The notes beneath the pieces are model-generated. The model saw only the letters and a program-made list of their open reading frames with translations. It was not told the origin of the DNA and did not search any database. A stretch of DNA of 64,000 bases from Mycolicibacterium canariasense (GTDB lineage Bacteria > Actinomycetota > Actinomycetes > Mycobacteriales > Mycobacteriaceae). The stretch spans positions 1 through 64,000 of the forward strand of contig NZ_LQOL01000099.1 of NCBI RefSeq assembly GCF_002101555.1, in the 5' to 3' direction. The first letter of the stretch is position 1, and every line of letters begins with the position of its first letter. A program made the position numbers and the translations under genes. This document shows positions 7,650-16,391 of this stretch, one piece after another.

Positions 7650-8306
7650 TCAGGCGCCGGGGGCGCGGACCACGACGGGAACCGCCGGGAAGTAGATCGC
7701 CATCTCCGATCGCGACTTACGAAGGGCCGCAGTGCCGTAACCCTTCTTGCGATGCTCGGGATGGATCCAGATCCGTACATCGACCTCGTGGCCTTTGAGC
7801 TCACCGAACACCAGGCCGACCTTCTGGTCGCCCTCGATCGCGACAAACCACGCGGCGTCCTCGGCGTCCACCCGGCCCAGCGCGGCGGCGATCTCGTCGT
7901 CGAGGTTGCCCGCCGGCGCCCCGGAACCATCACCGGCCGCACCCTGATCCTGCAGCCGGGCTGCGAAGATGTCCCGGTCGTCGCTACCCGAAAAAGCGCG
8001 CAGCGACAGGGTTTCCGCCGATGACGCCGGGCGCTCGTTGAGGGTGAAGGTGAGCTGGCTGTTGAGGTCGTCGAGTTCCTCGGCGATGATCCGGCGGGAT
8101 TCCTTGGTGACCTGATCGAAGGACAACCCGATCACCGCTTCACCGCCGGCATGGGTGGTGCCCAGCAGCGCGGCGATGGCGTCGACCGCGGCGTCCCGGT
8201 TCTGGGCGTCGACGATGACGTCGAGCACCTCGTGCCGGCGATCGAGTGCCTTCACCAAGGCATCGGCGATATCACGACGGGCTGCGGCTCGATCCATATC
8301 GGTCAT
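7650..8306 (-). CDS. GNAT acetyltransferase with a gyrase-A-like N-terminal segment
   Basis: A 218-residue protein. The C-terminal 80 or so residues look like a small GNAT N-acetyltransferase: AAWFVAIEGDQKVGLVFGEL, then VRIWIHPEHRKKGYGTAALR with the acetyl-CoA pyrophosphate loop RKKGYG. The first 85 residues instead resemble the coiled dimerisation region of GyrA/ParC: a helix with HEVLDVIVDAQNRDAAVDAI, a stretch AVIGLSFDQVTKESRRIIAEEL, then DDLNSQLTF. The two halves are joined by an acidic, Gly-rich linker. Substrate and partners are unknown. It is convergent with the Ala/Pro-rich protein gene, 4 bases apart. Confidence 0.68.
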   Translation of the reverse strand: MTDMDRAAARRDIADALVKALDRRHEVLDVIVDAQNRDAAVDAIAALLGTTHAGGEAVIGLSFDQVTKESRRIIAEELDDLNSQLTFTLNERPASSAETLSLRAFSGSDDRDIFAARLQDQGAAGDGSGAPAGNLDDEIAAALGRVDAEDAAWFVAIEGDQKVGLVFGELKGHEVDVRIWIHPEHRKKGYGTAALRKSRSEMAIYFPAVPVVVRAPGA

Positions 8307-8421
8307 GCCCGCAAGCCTAGACCAGCATCACGCCTTGGCTGGCCGCTTCTGCTCGTACAGCCGCGCCACCCCCGCGCCGGACCCCACGGCCGCGCCATTC
8401 ATGTTTCAGGCAGGTAAACGC

Positions 8422-8427
8422 TATAGT
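8422..8427 (+). promoter_or_regulatory. Strong -10 element of a leaderless gene
   Basis: TATAGT matches the -10 consensus closely and ends 6 bases before the ATG at 8434, so the mRNA should start at the start codon. This decides the start against an in-frame ATG at 8401. Confidence 0.55.
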
Positions 8428-8433
8428 CAGGGC

Positions 8434-8820
8434 ATGCGAGACAAAGCGGTCTGCGCCGAAACCGAGACCTTGCGCGCCCGCCCGGGCGGCGCCCACATCA
8501 CCCGCGCGGCCCTGCGCCTGCACGTGCTGGCGGTGGCACACAGCGTGCACACCCGGCACCCGGAATTCATCGCCGATATCGCGCTGGAACGTATCGTGCC
8601 CAATGCGACCGAGGCCGCGATCGAACTGTGGCTGGCCGGCCTCTGGGAGCGCATCGACGGCGGCTACGCACTGCTGGATTCCGAATTCGTCCACCACATG
8701 GCCGACCAGGCAGCCGGGCACCACATCAAGTCGGCGCAGTGGCGGCTGCGCAAGCGGGCCGTCGGCATGTGCCGGCGGTCCTGGCACGCCCTCAACAGCG
8801 AAAGCGTCATCCCCTTCTAG
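8434..8820 (+). CDS. Small winged-helix-like protein of unknown function
   Basis: 128 residues, not assigned with certainty. The pattern TEAAIELWLAGLWERIDGGYALLDSEFVHHMADQ resembles the N-terminal winged helix of phage and plasmid replication or replisome-organiser proteins, where a helix is followed by LxxxGLWExxDGGYxxHD. The C-terminus is basic (WRLRKRAVGMCRRSW). No other phage gene lies nearby, so it may be a domesticated fragment or an independent regulator. The strong -10 next to the ATG argues that it is expressed. Confidence 0.6.
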   Translation: MRDKAVCAETETLRARPGGAHITRAALRLHVLAVAHSVHTRHPEFIADIALERIVPNATEAAIELWLAGLWERIDGGYALLDSEFVHHMADQAAGHHIKSAQWRLRKRAVGMCRRSWHALNSESVIPF

Positions 8821-8863
8821 GTCCAGTTGCCGCCCGGTGATCGGCACCTCAGGATGGACGGCC

Positions 8864-10327
8864 ATGGATGCACACACCGCGGAGGAACTCGCCGCGATCG
8901 ATGCCGTTGGCCAGGCGGCGCTCGTCGCGGCCGGTGAACTCTCGGCTACCGACCTGCTGGACGCGGCGATCCTGCGGCTGGAGTCGGTCCGCGAACTCAA
9001 CGCCGTGATCGCCGATCTGTTCGAGCGGGGCCGCACCCAGGCCGCGGCACTGGACGCCGACGGGGCGCTCCGCGGGGGCGACAGCGGTCCGGTGGCGGGA
9101 GTTCCGTTCCTGCTCAAGGATCTCGGCGCGTCGTTGGCGGGCGCGCCGGAGGCGATGGGATCACGCGCCCTGCGCACGCACGTCGCCGCGGAATCGGCGT
9201 GGATCGTCGAGCGGTACCTGGCGGCCGGGTTGGTGGTGTTCGGTAAGACCAACACACCCGAATGGGGCAACCACTGCACCACCGAACCGTCATTGTTCGG
9301 ACGCACTGCCAATCCGTGGGCACCGAACATCACGCCGGGCGGTTCGAGCGGCGGATCGGCGGCCGCGGTGGCCGCCGGGGTGGTCCCCGCGGCATCCGGC
9401 GGTGACGGCACCGGGTCCATCCGGGTGCCGGCCTCCTGCTGCGGTCTGGTGGGGCTGAAACCGCGGCGCGGCCGCACCTCGTTCGCACCGTCGGCCGGGC
9501 ACGGGTTGGAGGGCCTGGTCAACGAGCATGCGCTGACGCGCACCGTCCGGGACAGCGCCGCCCTGCTGGACGTGGCGGGGGGCGGGGCGCCCGGCGATCC
9601 CTACGCTGCCCCGCCCCCGGCTCAGTCCTACCTGCAGGCCATCGCCCAGACTCCGGTGCCGCAGCGCATCATGGTCGCCACCGCGTCACCGTTTCCGGGA
9701 CCACCGACCGACCCGGAGGTCGTCGCGGCGGTCCAGTCCGCCGCGCACGAGCTGGCCGGCCTGGGACATCACGTCGAATCGGGCTCGCCCGCAATCGATT
9801 CCGATGCAGTGGCGGACGCCATCGCGGTGCTGCACACGGTCAGCAACGCGCAACTGCACGCACTGGCCTGCACCCATCTGGGCCGCGCCCCGCGCGAGGA
9901 CGAGTTCGAGCCGAGCACCTGGGTGATGGTGCGGGAAGGTTTCACCACCACCGGAGTGGACTACGCGAACGCGATCGCCACCGTGCACGGCCAGACCCGC
10001 CGCTTCGTGGCGGGTGTGGACGGTCATGACGTGCTGCTGGTCCCGACGCTGCTCAGCGGACCACCGCCGTACGCCCTGCTGGACCAGCCGCGCGGCACGA
10101 CACGGGCATTCTTCGACGTCGAATTCGCCACCACCGGCTGGACGGCATTGGCGAATGTGACCGGCTGGGCTGCGATTTCGCTCCCCCTGGCCACCACGTC
10201 GACCGGGTTGCCGATCGGTATCCAGCTGATGGCGCCCGACGAGACGATCCTGCTCCAGCTGGCCGCCCAACTCGAGGCGACCGTGCCGTGGGCCGACCGA
10301 CGCCCGCCGGTGTGGGCCGGTCGGTGA
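8864..10327 (+). CDS. Amidase (amidase signature family)
   Basis: A 487-residue amidase-signature hydrolase that cleaves an amide bond with a Ser-cisSer-Lys triad. All three residues are present: Lys85 in VPFLLKDLG, Ser161 in the GGSSGGSAAA motif and the nucleophile Ser185 in DGTGSIRVPA. Mycobacteria use such enzymes on small aliphatic or aromatic amides, but the substrate cannot be read from sequence. Start is the ATG giving MDAHTAEE; the open frame continues upstream over the previous gene's 3' end but in a different reading frame. No signal peptide is seen, so it is probably cytoplasmic. Confidence 0.9.
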   Translation: MDAHTAEELAAIDAVGQAALVAAGELSATDLLDAAILRLESVRELNAVIADLFERGRTQAAALDADGALRGGDSGPVAGVPFLLKDLGASLAGAPEAMGSRALRTHVAAESAWIVERYLAAGLVVFGKTNTPEWGNHCTTEPSLFGRTANPWAPNITPGGSSGGSAAAVAAGVVPAASGGDGTGSIRVPASCCGLVGLKPRRGRTSFAPSAGHGLEGLVNEHALTRTVRDSAALLDVAGGGAPGDPYAAPPPAQSYLQAIAQTPVPQRIMVATASPFPGPPTDPEVVAAVQSAAHELAGLGHHVESGSPAIDSDAVADAIAVLHTVSNAQLHALACTHLGRAPREDEFEPSTWVMVREGFTTTGVDYANAIATVHGQTRRFVAGVDGHDVLLVPTLLSGPPPYALLDQPRGTTRAFFDVEFATTGWTALANVTGWAAISLPLATTSTGLPIGIQLMAPDETILLQLAAQLEATVPWADRRPPVWAGR

Positions 10328-10340
10328 CCACGGCGGCACG

Positions 10341-10658
10341 TCACAACGGAATCCACATGCCGAGGAACCAGAAGCCCCAGCCGTGGTGGTTGTCGTCCCA
10401 CACCGGGCTCACCCGCTGACCGTTCCAGTTGAACGGCTGATGATCCTGCCTGCCCTGGTCGATACCGCGGTGCCCCCAGTCATCCTGCGGCGCGCCGCCG
10501 GGCCCCCGGCCGTCCCTGCCGTGGTCATCGCACGCACCAGGCTGCGGCCCGCACGGCCCAGGTCCGGGATCGGCCGTGGCGGTGCCCAGGCCCAGGAATC
10601 CGGTGAGCCCGATACCGACGGTCAACGCCGAGGCACCGGCAATTCGTTTGAGATTCAT
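10341..10658 (-). CDS. Small secreted Gly/Pro-rich protein with a WDD...WIP C-terminus
   Basis: 105 residues. The signal peptide (MNLKRIAGASALTVGIGLTG, cleavage after ATA-DP) is followed by a Gly/Pro/Asp/His-rich body and a striking tryptophan-rich end: SPVWDDNHHGWGFWFLGMWIPL. The same end pattern (PVWDDxxxxWGxWxxGxWIP) recurs in the secreted protein encoded at 33919-34338, so the two are paralogues. Function unknown; it is probably exported to the envelope or medium. The 268-base gap upstream (10659-10926) is AT-richer around 10730-10770 and probably holds its promoter; nothing else is seen there. Confidence 0.75.
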   Translation of the reverse strand: MNLKRIAGASALTVGIGLTGFLGLGTATADPGPGPCGPQPGACDDHGRDGRGPGGAPQDDWGHRGIDQGRQDHQPFNWNGQRVSPVWDDNHHGWGFWFLGMWIPL

Positions 10659-10926
10659 CGTCACTCCTGTGTCAGTTCGGTGCGGGGACCCGCCGTCGGG
10701 CCGCCCGGGATACGAGTGTCGAAGTGGCAGATTGTTTTTTGCTGTGCCGCCGGTATGTCCCACGTATAAAACGGTTGGGCAGCCGATTCGGTAACGGTAT
10801 GAGGATCTCGCGGTGTTTCGGGTTGACCAGACGCACCGACACCGCCCGCCCTGCCGAACCGCGGCCCGCCAGCAATGACGGCGACCAGCATTGGGTTCGC
10901 CGGATGACGCATGACACACTCGGCGC

Positions 10927-11841
10927 ATGGTTCCTCCCATTGCCCGGCCCAAACTGGAGGGCAACATCGCGGTCAGCGCCGACCGTCAGATCGGGTTTGC
11001 CGAATTCGGCGATCCACAAGGCCGCGCCGTCTTCTGGCTGCACGGCACACCCGGTGCGCGCAGGCAGATTCCCGCCGAGGCCCGCGCCTACGCCGAACTG
11101 GAACGAATCAGGCTGATCGGGGTGGATCGTCCAGGCATCGGCTCGTCCACGCCGCACCAGTACCCGAACGTCCTCGCGTTCGCCGGGGACCTGCGCGTCA
11201 TCGCCGACACCTTGGGGATCGACCACTTCGCGGTCGTCGGCCTGTCCGGTGGCGGCCCCTACACCCTGGCGACCGCGGCGGCGATGCCCGAGCGGGTGGT
11301 GGCGGCCGGTGTGCTGGGTGGCGTGGCACCGTACGTCGGGCCGGACGCGATCGGCAGCGGGCTGATGGACCTGGGATCCCGGGTGGCCCCGGTGCTCGAG
11401 GTGGCCGGGCTGCCCATCCGGTTGGTGGCCGGCACCCTGATCAGGTTCCTCGGCCCGGTGGCCTCCCCGGCATTGGAGCTCTACGCGCGGCTGTCCCCGG
11501 AAGGCGATCGACGGTTGCTCAGCCGCCCGGAATTCAAGGCGATGTTCCTCGACGACCTGCTCAACGGCAGCCGCAAGCAACTCGCCGCACCGTTCGCCGA
11601 CGTCATCGCGTTCGTCCGGGATTGGGGGTTCCGACTCGACGAGGTGAAAGTCCCGGTGCACTGGTGGCACGGCGACAAGGACCACATCGTGCCGTTCGAC
11701 CACGGCCGGCATGCGGTGAGCCTGCTGCCCGACGCCACGATGACCGTACTGCCCGGCGAAAGCCACCTGGGTGGGCTCGGCCGCGCCGAGGAGATACTGC
11801 GCACGATGCTGGAGATCTGGAACCGCGACGGTCATCGATGA
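10927..11841 (+). CDS. Alpha/beta fold hydrolase
   Basis: A 304-residue alpha/beta hydrolase. The oxyanion motif VFWLHGTPG (about residues 38-46), the nucleophile elbow GLSGGGP (about residue 107), an acidic residue in WWHGDKDHIVP and the catalytic His in GESHLGGL give a complete triad. HGTPGARR and the DRPGIGSS block are typical of the broad epoxide-hydrolase/lactonase-like group in mycobacteria. No signal peptide, so cytosolic. The ATG at 10927 has no strong ribosome site. Substrate unknown. Confidence 0.85.
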   Translation: MVPPIARPKLEGNIAVSADRQIGFAEFGDPQGRAVFWLHGTPGARRQIPAEARAYAELERIRLIGVDRPGIGSSTPHQYPNVLAFAGDLRVIADTLGIDHFAVVGLSGGGPYTLATAAAMPERVVAAGVLGGVAPYVGPDAIGSGLMDLGSRVAPVLEVAGLPIRLVAGTLIRFLGPVASPALELYARLSPEGDRRLLSRPEFKAMFLDDLLNGSRKQLAAPFADVIAFVRDWGFRLDEVKVPVHWWHGDKDHIVPFDHGRHAVSLLPDATMTVLPGESHLGGLGRAEEILRTMLEIWNRDGHR

Positions 11842-11883
11842 TCGAACGGCTTGCGCCGACAGAACTTTCGGGGTTCGGCGCGG

Positions 11884-13179
11884 TCAGACGCTAGCGGAAT
11901 ACGCGAGCAGTTCCCGGCGCAGCAGGTGCATCGCCACGGTGGTGGCGCGTTCCCGGACGTCGCTGCGATTGCCGGGCAGCCGCAGCGTGCGGACCAACGG
12001 GTCGCGCCCGGCCAACGCCACGCTGAAACACACCGTGCCGACCGGTTTCTCGGCGGATCCGCCGCCGGGCCCGGCGATACCGGTGATGCCCACCGCGGTA
12101 TCGGCCTCGAATCGGCGCAGGGCACCGCGCGCCATCGCGATCGCCACCGGTTCGGACACCGCGCCGTGCGTGGCGATGAGCGTTGCGTCCACTCCGAGCA
12201 TCTCGACCTTGGCCTCGTTGGAGTAGGACACCACGCCGCCGGCCAGATACGCCGACGACCCGGCCCGGTCGGCCAGCCGCGCGGCGAGCATCCCCGCCGT
12301 GCACGATTCCGCGGTGGCGATGGTGCGCCCGGACAGCAGCGCCGCGATCTGCTCGTCGATCAGGGAGCCGTCGGCGGAGAACAGTTCCTGCGGGTAGCGC
12401 TCGGCCAGGAAATCCACCAGGGCGCGGTAGGTGTCGTCGTCCCCGGGCTCGTAGCGGGTGACGATCTCCAGCTCACCGCGGCGCAGGCAGGTGGTGATCT
12501 CCAGGCCGTCGAATCCGGCGATGCGAGTCTGGGCTTCCCGCAAGGCGTCGGCGAGGCCGGACTCGGCCAGACCGAACATCCGCACGGTGGCCTGCCGGTA
12601 TTCGGTGCGCCCGGCGATCGCGCGCTGGGCCGCCGCGGTTGCGATGGCCCGCGACCACATGGGCTGCAGTTCGCGGGGCGGACCGGGCAGCACAATGATC
12701 ACGGGTGTGCCGTCGGCGGGTCCGTCCAGCACGACGCCGGGCGCGGTGCCCTCCGGTTCCAGGATCTCGGCTCCGGCGGGCACCAGCGCCTGCTTGCGAT
12801 TGGCGGCCAGCACCGCGTCGAAGTCCGTATCGCCGGCGGGACGCCGGGACATCAGAGTGCGCAGGATCGCCGCGATCCGGGCCTCCAACTCGGTGTCGAG
12901 CACCAACTCGACACCGCAGAACCGGGCCACGGTGGCGACCGTCAGGTCGTCGGCGGTGGGACCGAGGCCACCGGTGGTGATGATCAGGTCGACACGCTCG
13001 GCGGCCAGGAAACGCAGCTGGGCCTCGACGTCGTCGGCGCGGTCGCCGCAGATGGTGATGTGCGCCAGTTCCACCCCGAGTTCCAGCAGCCGGTCGGCCA
13101 GCCACGGGCCGTTGAGATCCTGGATCCGCCCGGTCAGCACCTCGGTGCCGGTGACGACGATGCCGGCGCGCGCGCTCAC
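11884..13179 (-). CDS. cinA: CinA family protein (NMN deamidase / ADP-ribose pyrophosphatase fold)
   Basis: A full-length 431-residue CinA. The N-terminal half (residues 1-170) is a MoCF/molybdopterin-binding-like domain: GIVVTGTEVLTGRIQDLNGPWL and TTGGLGPTADDLT. The C-terminal half (about 270-431) is a PncC-type nicotinamide mononucleotide deamidase domain: TIATAESCTAGMLAARL, SYSNEAKVEMLGV and GITGIAGPGGGSAEKPVGTV. The GTG start at 13179 overlaps the stop of the small upstream gene by 4 bases, which fixes the start and implies translational coupling. The role is pyridine nucleotide recycling or repair. Confidence 0.93.
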   Translation of the reverse strand: MSARAGIVVTGTEVLTGRIQDLNGPWLADRLLELGVELAHITICGDRADDVEAQLRFLAAERVDLIITTGGLGPTADDLTVATVARFCGVELVLDTELEARIAAILRTLMSRRPAGDTDFDAVLAANRKQALVPAGAEILEPEGTAPGVVLDGPADGTPVIIVLPGPPRELQPMWSRAIATAAAQRAIAGRTEYRQATVRMFGLAESGLADALREAQTRIAGFDGLEITTCLRRGELEIVTRYEPGDDDTYRALVDFLAERYPQELFSADGSLIDEQIAALLSGRTIATAESCTAGMLAARLADRAGSSAYLAGGVVSYSNEAKVEMLGVDATLIATHGAVSEPVAIAMARGALRRFEADTAVGITGIAGPGGGSAEKPVGTVCFSVALAGRDPLVRTLRLPGNRSDVRERATTVAMHLLRRELLAYSASV

Positions 13180-13409
13180 CGGGTCAGCCAGCCCTGGACG
13201 GTGTCGGCCTCGCGTGAGTACTGCTCCATGATGTCGTCCTGGTACCGCGAGCCGCCGCTGAGATCGTCTCCGGCCCAGATCACCCGGATCCTCGTCGCAC
13301 CGCGGACGTACACGTCCACCCGGTCGGCGATGCGCCGCGACCACCCGTGCTGCGCGGTCAGCTCGGCGAGTTGGTCGCGCCGGTTACCTTCGGTCTTGGC
13401 CTCAGACAT
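13176..13409 (-). CDS. Small conserved-looking protein coupled to cinA
   Basis: 77 residues, not recognised. It is strongly charged (MSEAKTEGNRRDQLAEL at the N-terminus), with a beta-rich middle VDVYVRGATRIRVIWAGDD and a helical end ending in QGWLTR. Its TGA overlaps the cinA GTG by 4 bases on the minus strand, so the two are probably co-translated. No membrane segment or signal peptide. The overlap and in-frame compactness support it as a real gene; function unknown. The 110 bases upstream up to the GH2 gene show no clear signal. Confidence 0.7.
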   Translation of the reverse strand: MSEAKTEGNRRDQLAELTAQHGWSRRIADRVDVYVRGATRIRVIWAGDDLSGGSRYQDDIMEQYSREADTVQGWLTR

Positions 13410-13519
13410 GTGTCGATCTCCTACTTTCGCTCGCCGAGGGCTGCTCCCCGGAGGATTCTTCCGTCGCTCCGCTCGCCCTGAAGGGGGGGCCGCCGTCAAT
13501 CCTGCCCCACCGCTCCGGC

Positions 13520-16276
13520 TCAGCCGACCGGCACCACCACTGCAGCGGTGTTGTAGCCGGTCACCCGCACATAATTGCCCCGCTCACCGGGCGCCAGCAC
13601 GGTGCCGCTCAGGTCGACGGTCTCGCCGGGGAACACCGTCACGTAGTTGTCGGTGTACTCCACCGGCAGGATCTCGTCCCCGTCGGGGGCGCCGGTGATC
13701 TCGGCGCGTTCGAAGAACGCGATCTGCTTGCCGGGGTTGTGCAGCCTGATGGCGATCTCGCGGTCACCGGTCCGTTTCGCGCTCACCTGCAGCGGCGCCT
13801 TGGCCAGGTAGTTGAGCGGCGTCATATCGGCCCAGCTGACCTGCCTGAGTTCGAAGGCGGTGTCGTTGGCCGGATCCCCGACGTCATCGGGTTGTTGGGA
13901 TTGCCAGTACACGTTCTGGGACACCACTTTGCCTGCGCCGTCGAGCAATTCGGCCCTGACGAAGAACACCCGGGAGTCGCGGGCTTCGCGCGGGAGCGTG
14001 AGTACGGTGTGCGCCCCGCCGGCGCCGACGGCCACCCCGTCGACGGTGCGGTCGTCGCGCACCCGGCCGGCCAGGTCGTAGACCCGCACCCGGGCCCGCA
14101 GGTCCGACACGTCGCGCGGGGTCTGGTTGACCACCTTGATCTCGGCCGTGCTGTGGTTGCCGCCGGCGTAGGAGTCGAACACCAGCGACAGCGGGCGCAG
14201 ACCGGCTTTGGCCCCGTAATAGGCTCCGCCGGGGCGCAGGTAGTAGTCGAAGATGTTGCCGAAGAACGACGGCCAGTGGCTGTTGAGCATCCAGTAGATG
14301 GTCATCTTGTGGTTGGCCCACCCGTTGGCCGCGAACGCCTCGAACTGTGCGCGAGTCGACTCGTAATGGGCCAGTTGGGCTTTGCGCGTGAACTCTTCGG
14401 CGCTCGAGGACGGCCCGTAGCGGCGGTTGATGGCGCGCTGGATGCTGCTCAGCGACGCGTTGCCGGGGTTGGACCCGGCATGGAAGGACCAGGCGTCGTT
14501 GATGGGCCACAGCTTGTCGGGCGGGATGAACTCCTTGAGGCTGGCCAACGGCGGGATGTGTTCGTTGTCGCCCTGCTCGGCGTTGGCGCCGCGGGTGGCC
14601 CCGTACCGGCCGCTGAACCAGTAGCTCGGCGGCCGCCAGCTGTAGGGCCCGGCCATATGGATACCGTCCCACTGCGGTCGGCCCTGGTCGTCGTCGTGCC
14701 CGAACGAAGAGACGGTGTCGACGACCGCATTCTGCCAGTGCAGGTCTCGCAGCACGGCGTGGTACTGGCCGCGCAACGGTTGCGGCGGCAACCCGTCGCT
14801 GCCGTTGGCCCAGATCGCAACCGACGCATGCGAGCGCAGCATCAGGATCTGTGAGCGCAGGCTGTCCAGGGCCACGGCGCGGTCCTCGTCATCCCACTGG
14901 TCCCACTTCTCCCACTGGTTGCAGCACATCCAGCCGACCATCAGCGGGATGCCCAGCTCGTCTGCGCGTTCGACGAGTCGCTCCCCCGGGATCTTGGACT
15001 CCAACCGCAGCATGTTCAGGCCCAGATCTTTGGCGTACCGCAGGATGGCGTCCTCCCGGTCCGGGTCGTCGTCGAACAGCAGATCGGGGGTGTACACCGC
15101 GCCGCGGATCAGGTAGTCCCTGCCATTGACGGTGAGGTAGAAACTGCCGCCCGAGCCCAGTTCGGGGAACTGCTCATCGGTGTCGCGGTGCTGGGTGATG
15201 GTGCGGATGCCGAACCGCTGGGTGCTGGTATCGATCACCCGGTTGTATTGGCGGAAGTCCAGTTTCAGGTCGTAGAGGCTCGGATCGCCCATGGTGTAGG
15301 GCCACCACAGGTCGGGATGTTCGACGGTCAGCTCGGCGAAGCGGGCCGGGCTGAAGGTCAGTTCGCGACGTTCCCCGGGGGACAGTGTGACCGGCTGCTC
15401 CACGGTCATCGTGGGCTTGCCCGGCCGGCTGATGGTGGCTCGCAGCGCACCGTTGACCCGCCGGTCCGACGAGTTGTGCACGTTCGCGTACACCGTCAGG
15501 CGCGCGGAATCCGTTCTGGGCAGCGGCAGTTCGGTGTTGACCGTGGCATCACCGATCTCCACGGCACCCGCGGTGCGCAGGTAGACGGGTTTGAAGATGC
15601 CCGCGTTGCGATCCGGGACGAACGAGTTGCCGTTGGCGGGGTTCTTGCCCGGCCCCTGGTAACCCAGGTAACGCCAGTTGATCCAGTCGTACCAACTGTC
15701 GGCCAGCTCGACGCCGTCGATATCCTGCAGCGCGCGTTCCGGAATCACCTTCACCGCAAGGACATTCGAGCCGCTGCGGATCCACCGGGTGACGTCGAGC
15801 TGGTGTGCGGTGTACATCCCCACGATCTGGCTGCTGTCGGCGACCAGGTGGCCGTTGAGCCAGATCTCGGCGCGGTAGTTGATGCCGGGGAACTGCAGCT
15901 GATAGTTGCTGTGGCCGGCCGGGGCGTCGAACGTGGTGCGGTACCACCAGTCCTGCTGATAGAGATCCTGCGGCACCTTGTCGGCCAGGTTGGTGCCGTA
16001 GTACAGGTCCGGATAGGTGCCGTCCCGTTGCAGCACGTCGAGCACGGTCGCCGGCATGTGCGTCACGGTGTGCCAGCCGTCATCCCGGTAGCCGGGTGTC
16101 GAGATGACCCGGCCGTCGGCGGGCAGGCCTCTAGCCGACACCAGTTTCCAACCCGTGGCCAGTTCGGTGGTGGTGGCCGGCGGTTCGGGCCGCGCGAAGG
16201 ATGCGAAATCGGCGGCACCGAGCAGCAGCACGAGCAACAGAAGGGCGACGCTGAACAGGGCGGTACGACGCTTCAA
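13520..16276 (-). CDS. Exported glycoside hydrolase family 2, exo-beta-D-glucosaminidase-like
   Basis: A 918-residue enzyme with an N-terminal membrane anchor or signal (residues 6-25) followed by GH2 sugar-binding, immunoglobulin-like and TIM-barrel domains. It resembles actinobacterial exo-beta-D-glucosaminidases (CsxA type): the acid/base Asp is Asp494 in WANGSD and the nucleophile Glu is Glu567 in ANAEQG. The barrel end block RKAQLAHYESTRAQFEAF and IYWMLNSHWPSFF are typical. It should act outside the membrane on amino-sugar oligomers, perhaps chitosan or wall-derived material. Beta-mannosidase activity is the main alternative. A large palindrome lies upstream. Confidence 0.82.
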   Translation of the reverse strand: MKRRTALFSVALLLLVLLLGAADFASFARPEPPATTTELATGWKLVSARGLPADGRVISTPGYRDDGWHTVTHMPATVLDVLQRDGTYPDLYYGTNLADKVPQDLYQQDWWYRTTFDAPAGHSNYQLQFPGINYRAEIWLNGHLVADSSQIVGMYTAHQLDVTRWIRSGSNVLAVKVIPERALQDIDGVELADSWYDWINWRYLGYQGPGKNPANGNSFVPDRNAGIFKPVYLRTAGAVEIGDATVNTELPLPRTDSARLTVYANVHNSSDRRVNGALRATISRPGKPTMTVEQPVTLSPGERRELTFSPARFAELTVEHPDLWWPYTMGDPSLYDLKLDFRQYNRVIDTSTQRFGIRTITQHRDTDEQFPELGSGGSFYLTVNGRDYLIRGAVYTPDLLFDDDPDREDAILRYAKDLGLNMLRLESKIPGERLVERADELGIPLMVGWMCCNQWEKWDQWDDEDRAVALDSLRSQILMLRSHASVAIWANGSDGLPPQPLRGQYHAVLRDLHWQNAVVDTVSSFGHDDDQGRPQWDGIHMAGPYSWRPPSYWFSGRYGATRGANAEQGDNEHIPPLASLKEFIPPDKLWPINDAWSFHAGSNPGNASLSSIQRAINRRYGPSSSAEEFTRKAQLAHYESTRAQFEAFAANGWANHKMTIYWMLNSHWPSFFGNIFDYYLRPGGAYYGAKAGLRPLSLVFDSYAGGNHSTAEIKVVNQTPRDVSDLRARVRVYDLAGRVRDDRTVDGVAVGAGGAHTVLTLPREARDSRVFFVRAELLDGAGKVVSQNVYWQSQQPDDVGDPANDTAFELRQVSWADMTPLNYLAKAPLQVSAKRTGDREIAIRLHNPGKQIAFFERAEITGAPDGDEILPVEYTDNYVTVFPGETVDLSGTVLAPGERGNYVRVTGYNTAAVVVPVG

Positions 16277-16308
16277 AGCCCCGATGGTGCCGCTCCCTTC
16301 GGTGCCTG

Positions 16309-16340
16309 ATGTGGCGCCGGCCGATCGGCCGACACCACAT
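16309..16340. promoter_or_regulatory. Large GC-rich palindrome upstream of the GH2 gene
   Basis: A 32-base palindrome with no spacer: 14 of 16 base pairs match around the centre (CGGCCGATCGGCCG core, outer arms ATGTGG and CCACAT). It lies 33-64 bases upstream of the GH2 start codon, a position expected for an operator of a sugar-responsive repressor. As RNA it could also form a strong hairpin. No matching regulator gene is next to it. Confidence 0.6.
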
Positions 16341-16391
16341 TGTGCCTGGCGGCCGGGTCAGCGGGCGGCCCGGGGAGCGACCCTCACCTCG

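Noticed and set aside
8401..8433. An earlier start for the small winged-helix protein (ATG 8401).
   Set aside because: The -10 TATAGT lies inside that extension, so the mRNA would start after it.
11851..13698. A 615-codon plus-strand frame over cinA.
   Set aside because: It is the reverse of a well-recognised CinA protein and shows no coherent domains.
14576..14797. Idea that the GH2 enzyme has lost its catalytic nucleophile, because a later segment reads PINDAWSFH.
   Set aside because: Realignment by eye to CsxA-type enzymes puts the nucleophile at Glu567 in NAEQG and the acid/base at Asp494 in NGSD, both present.
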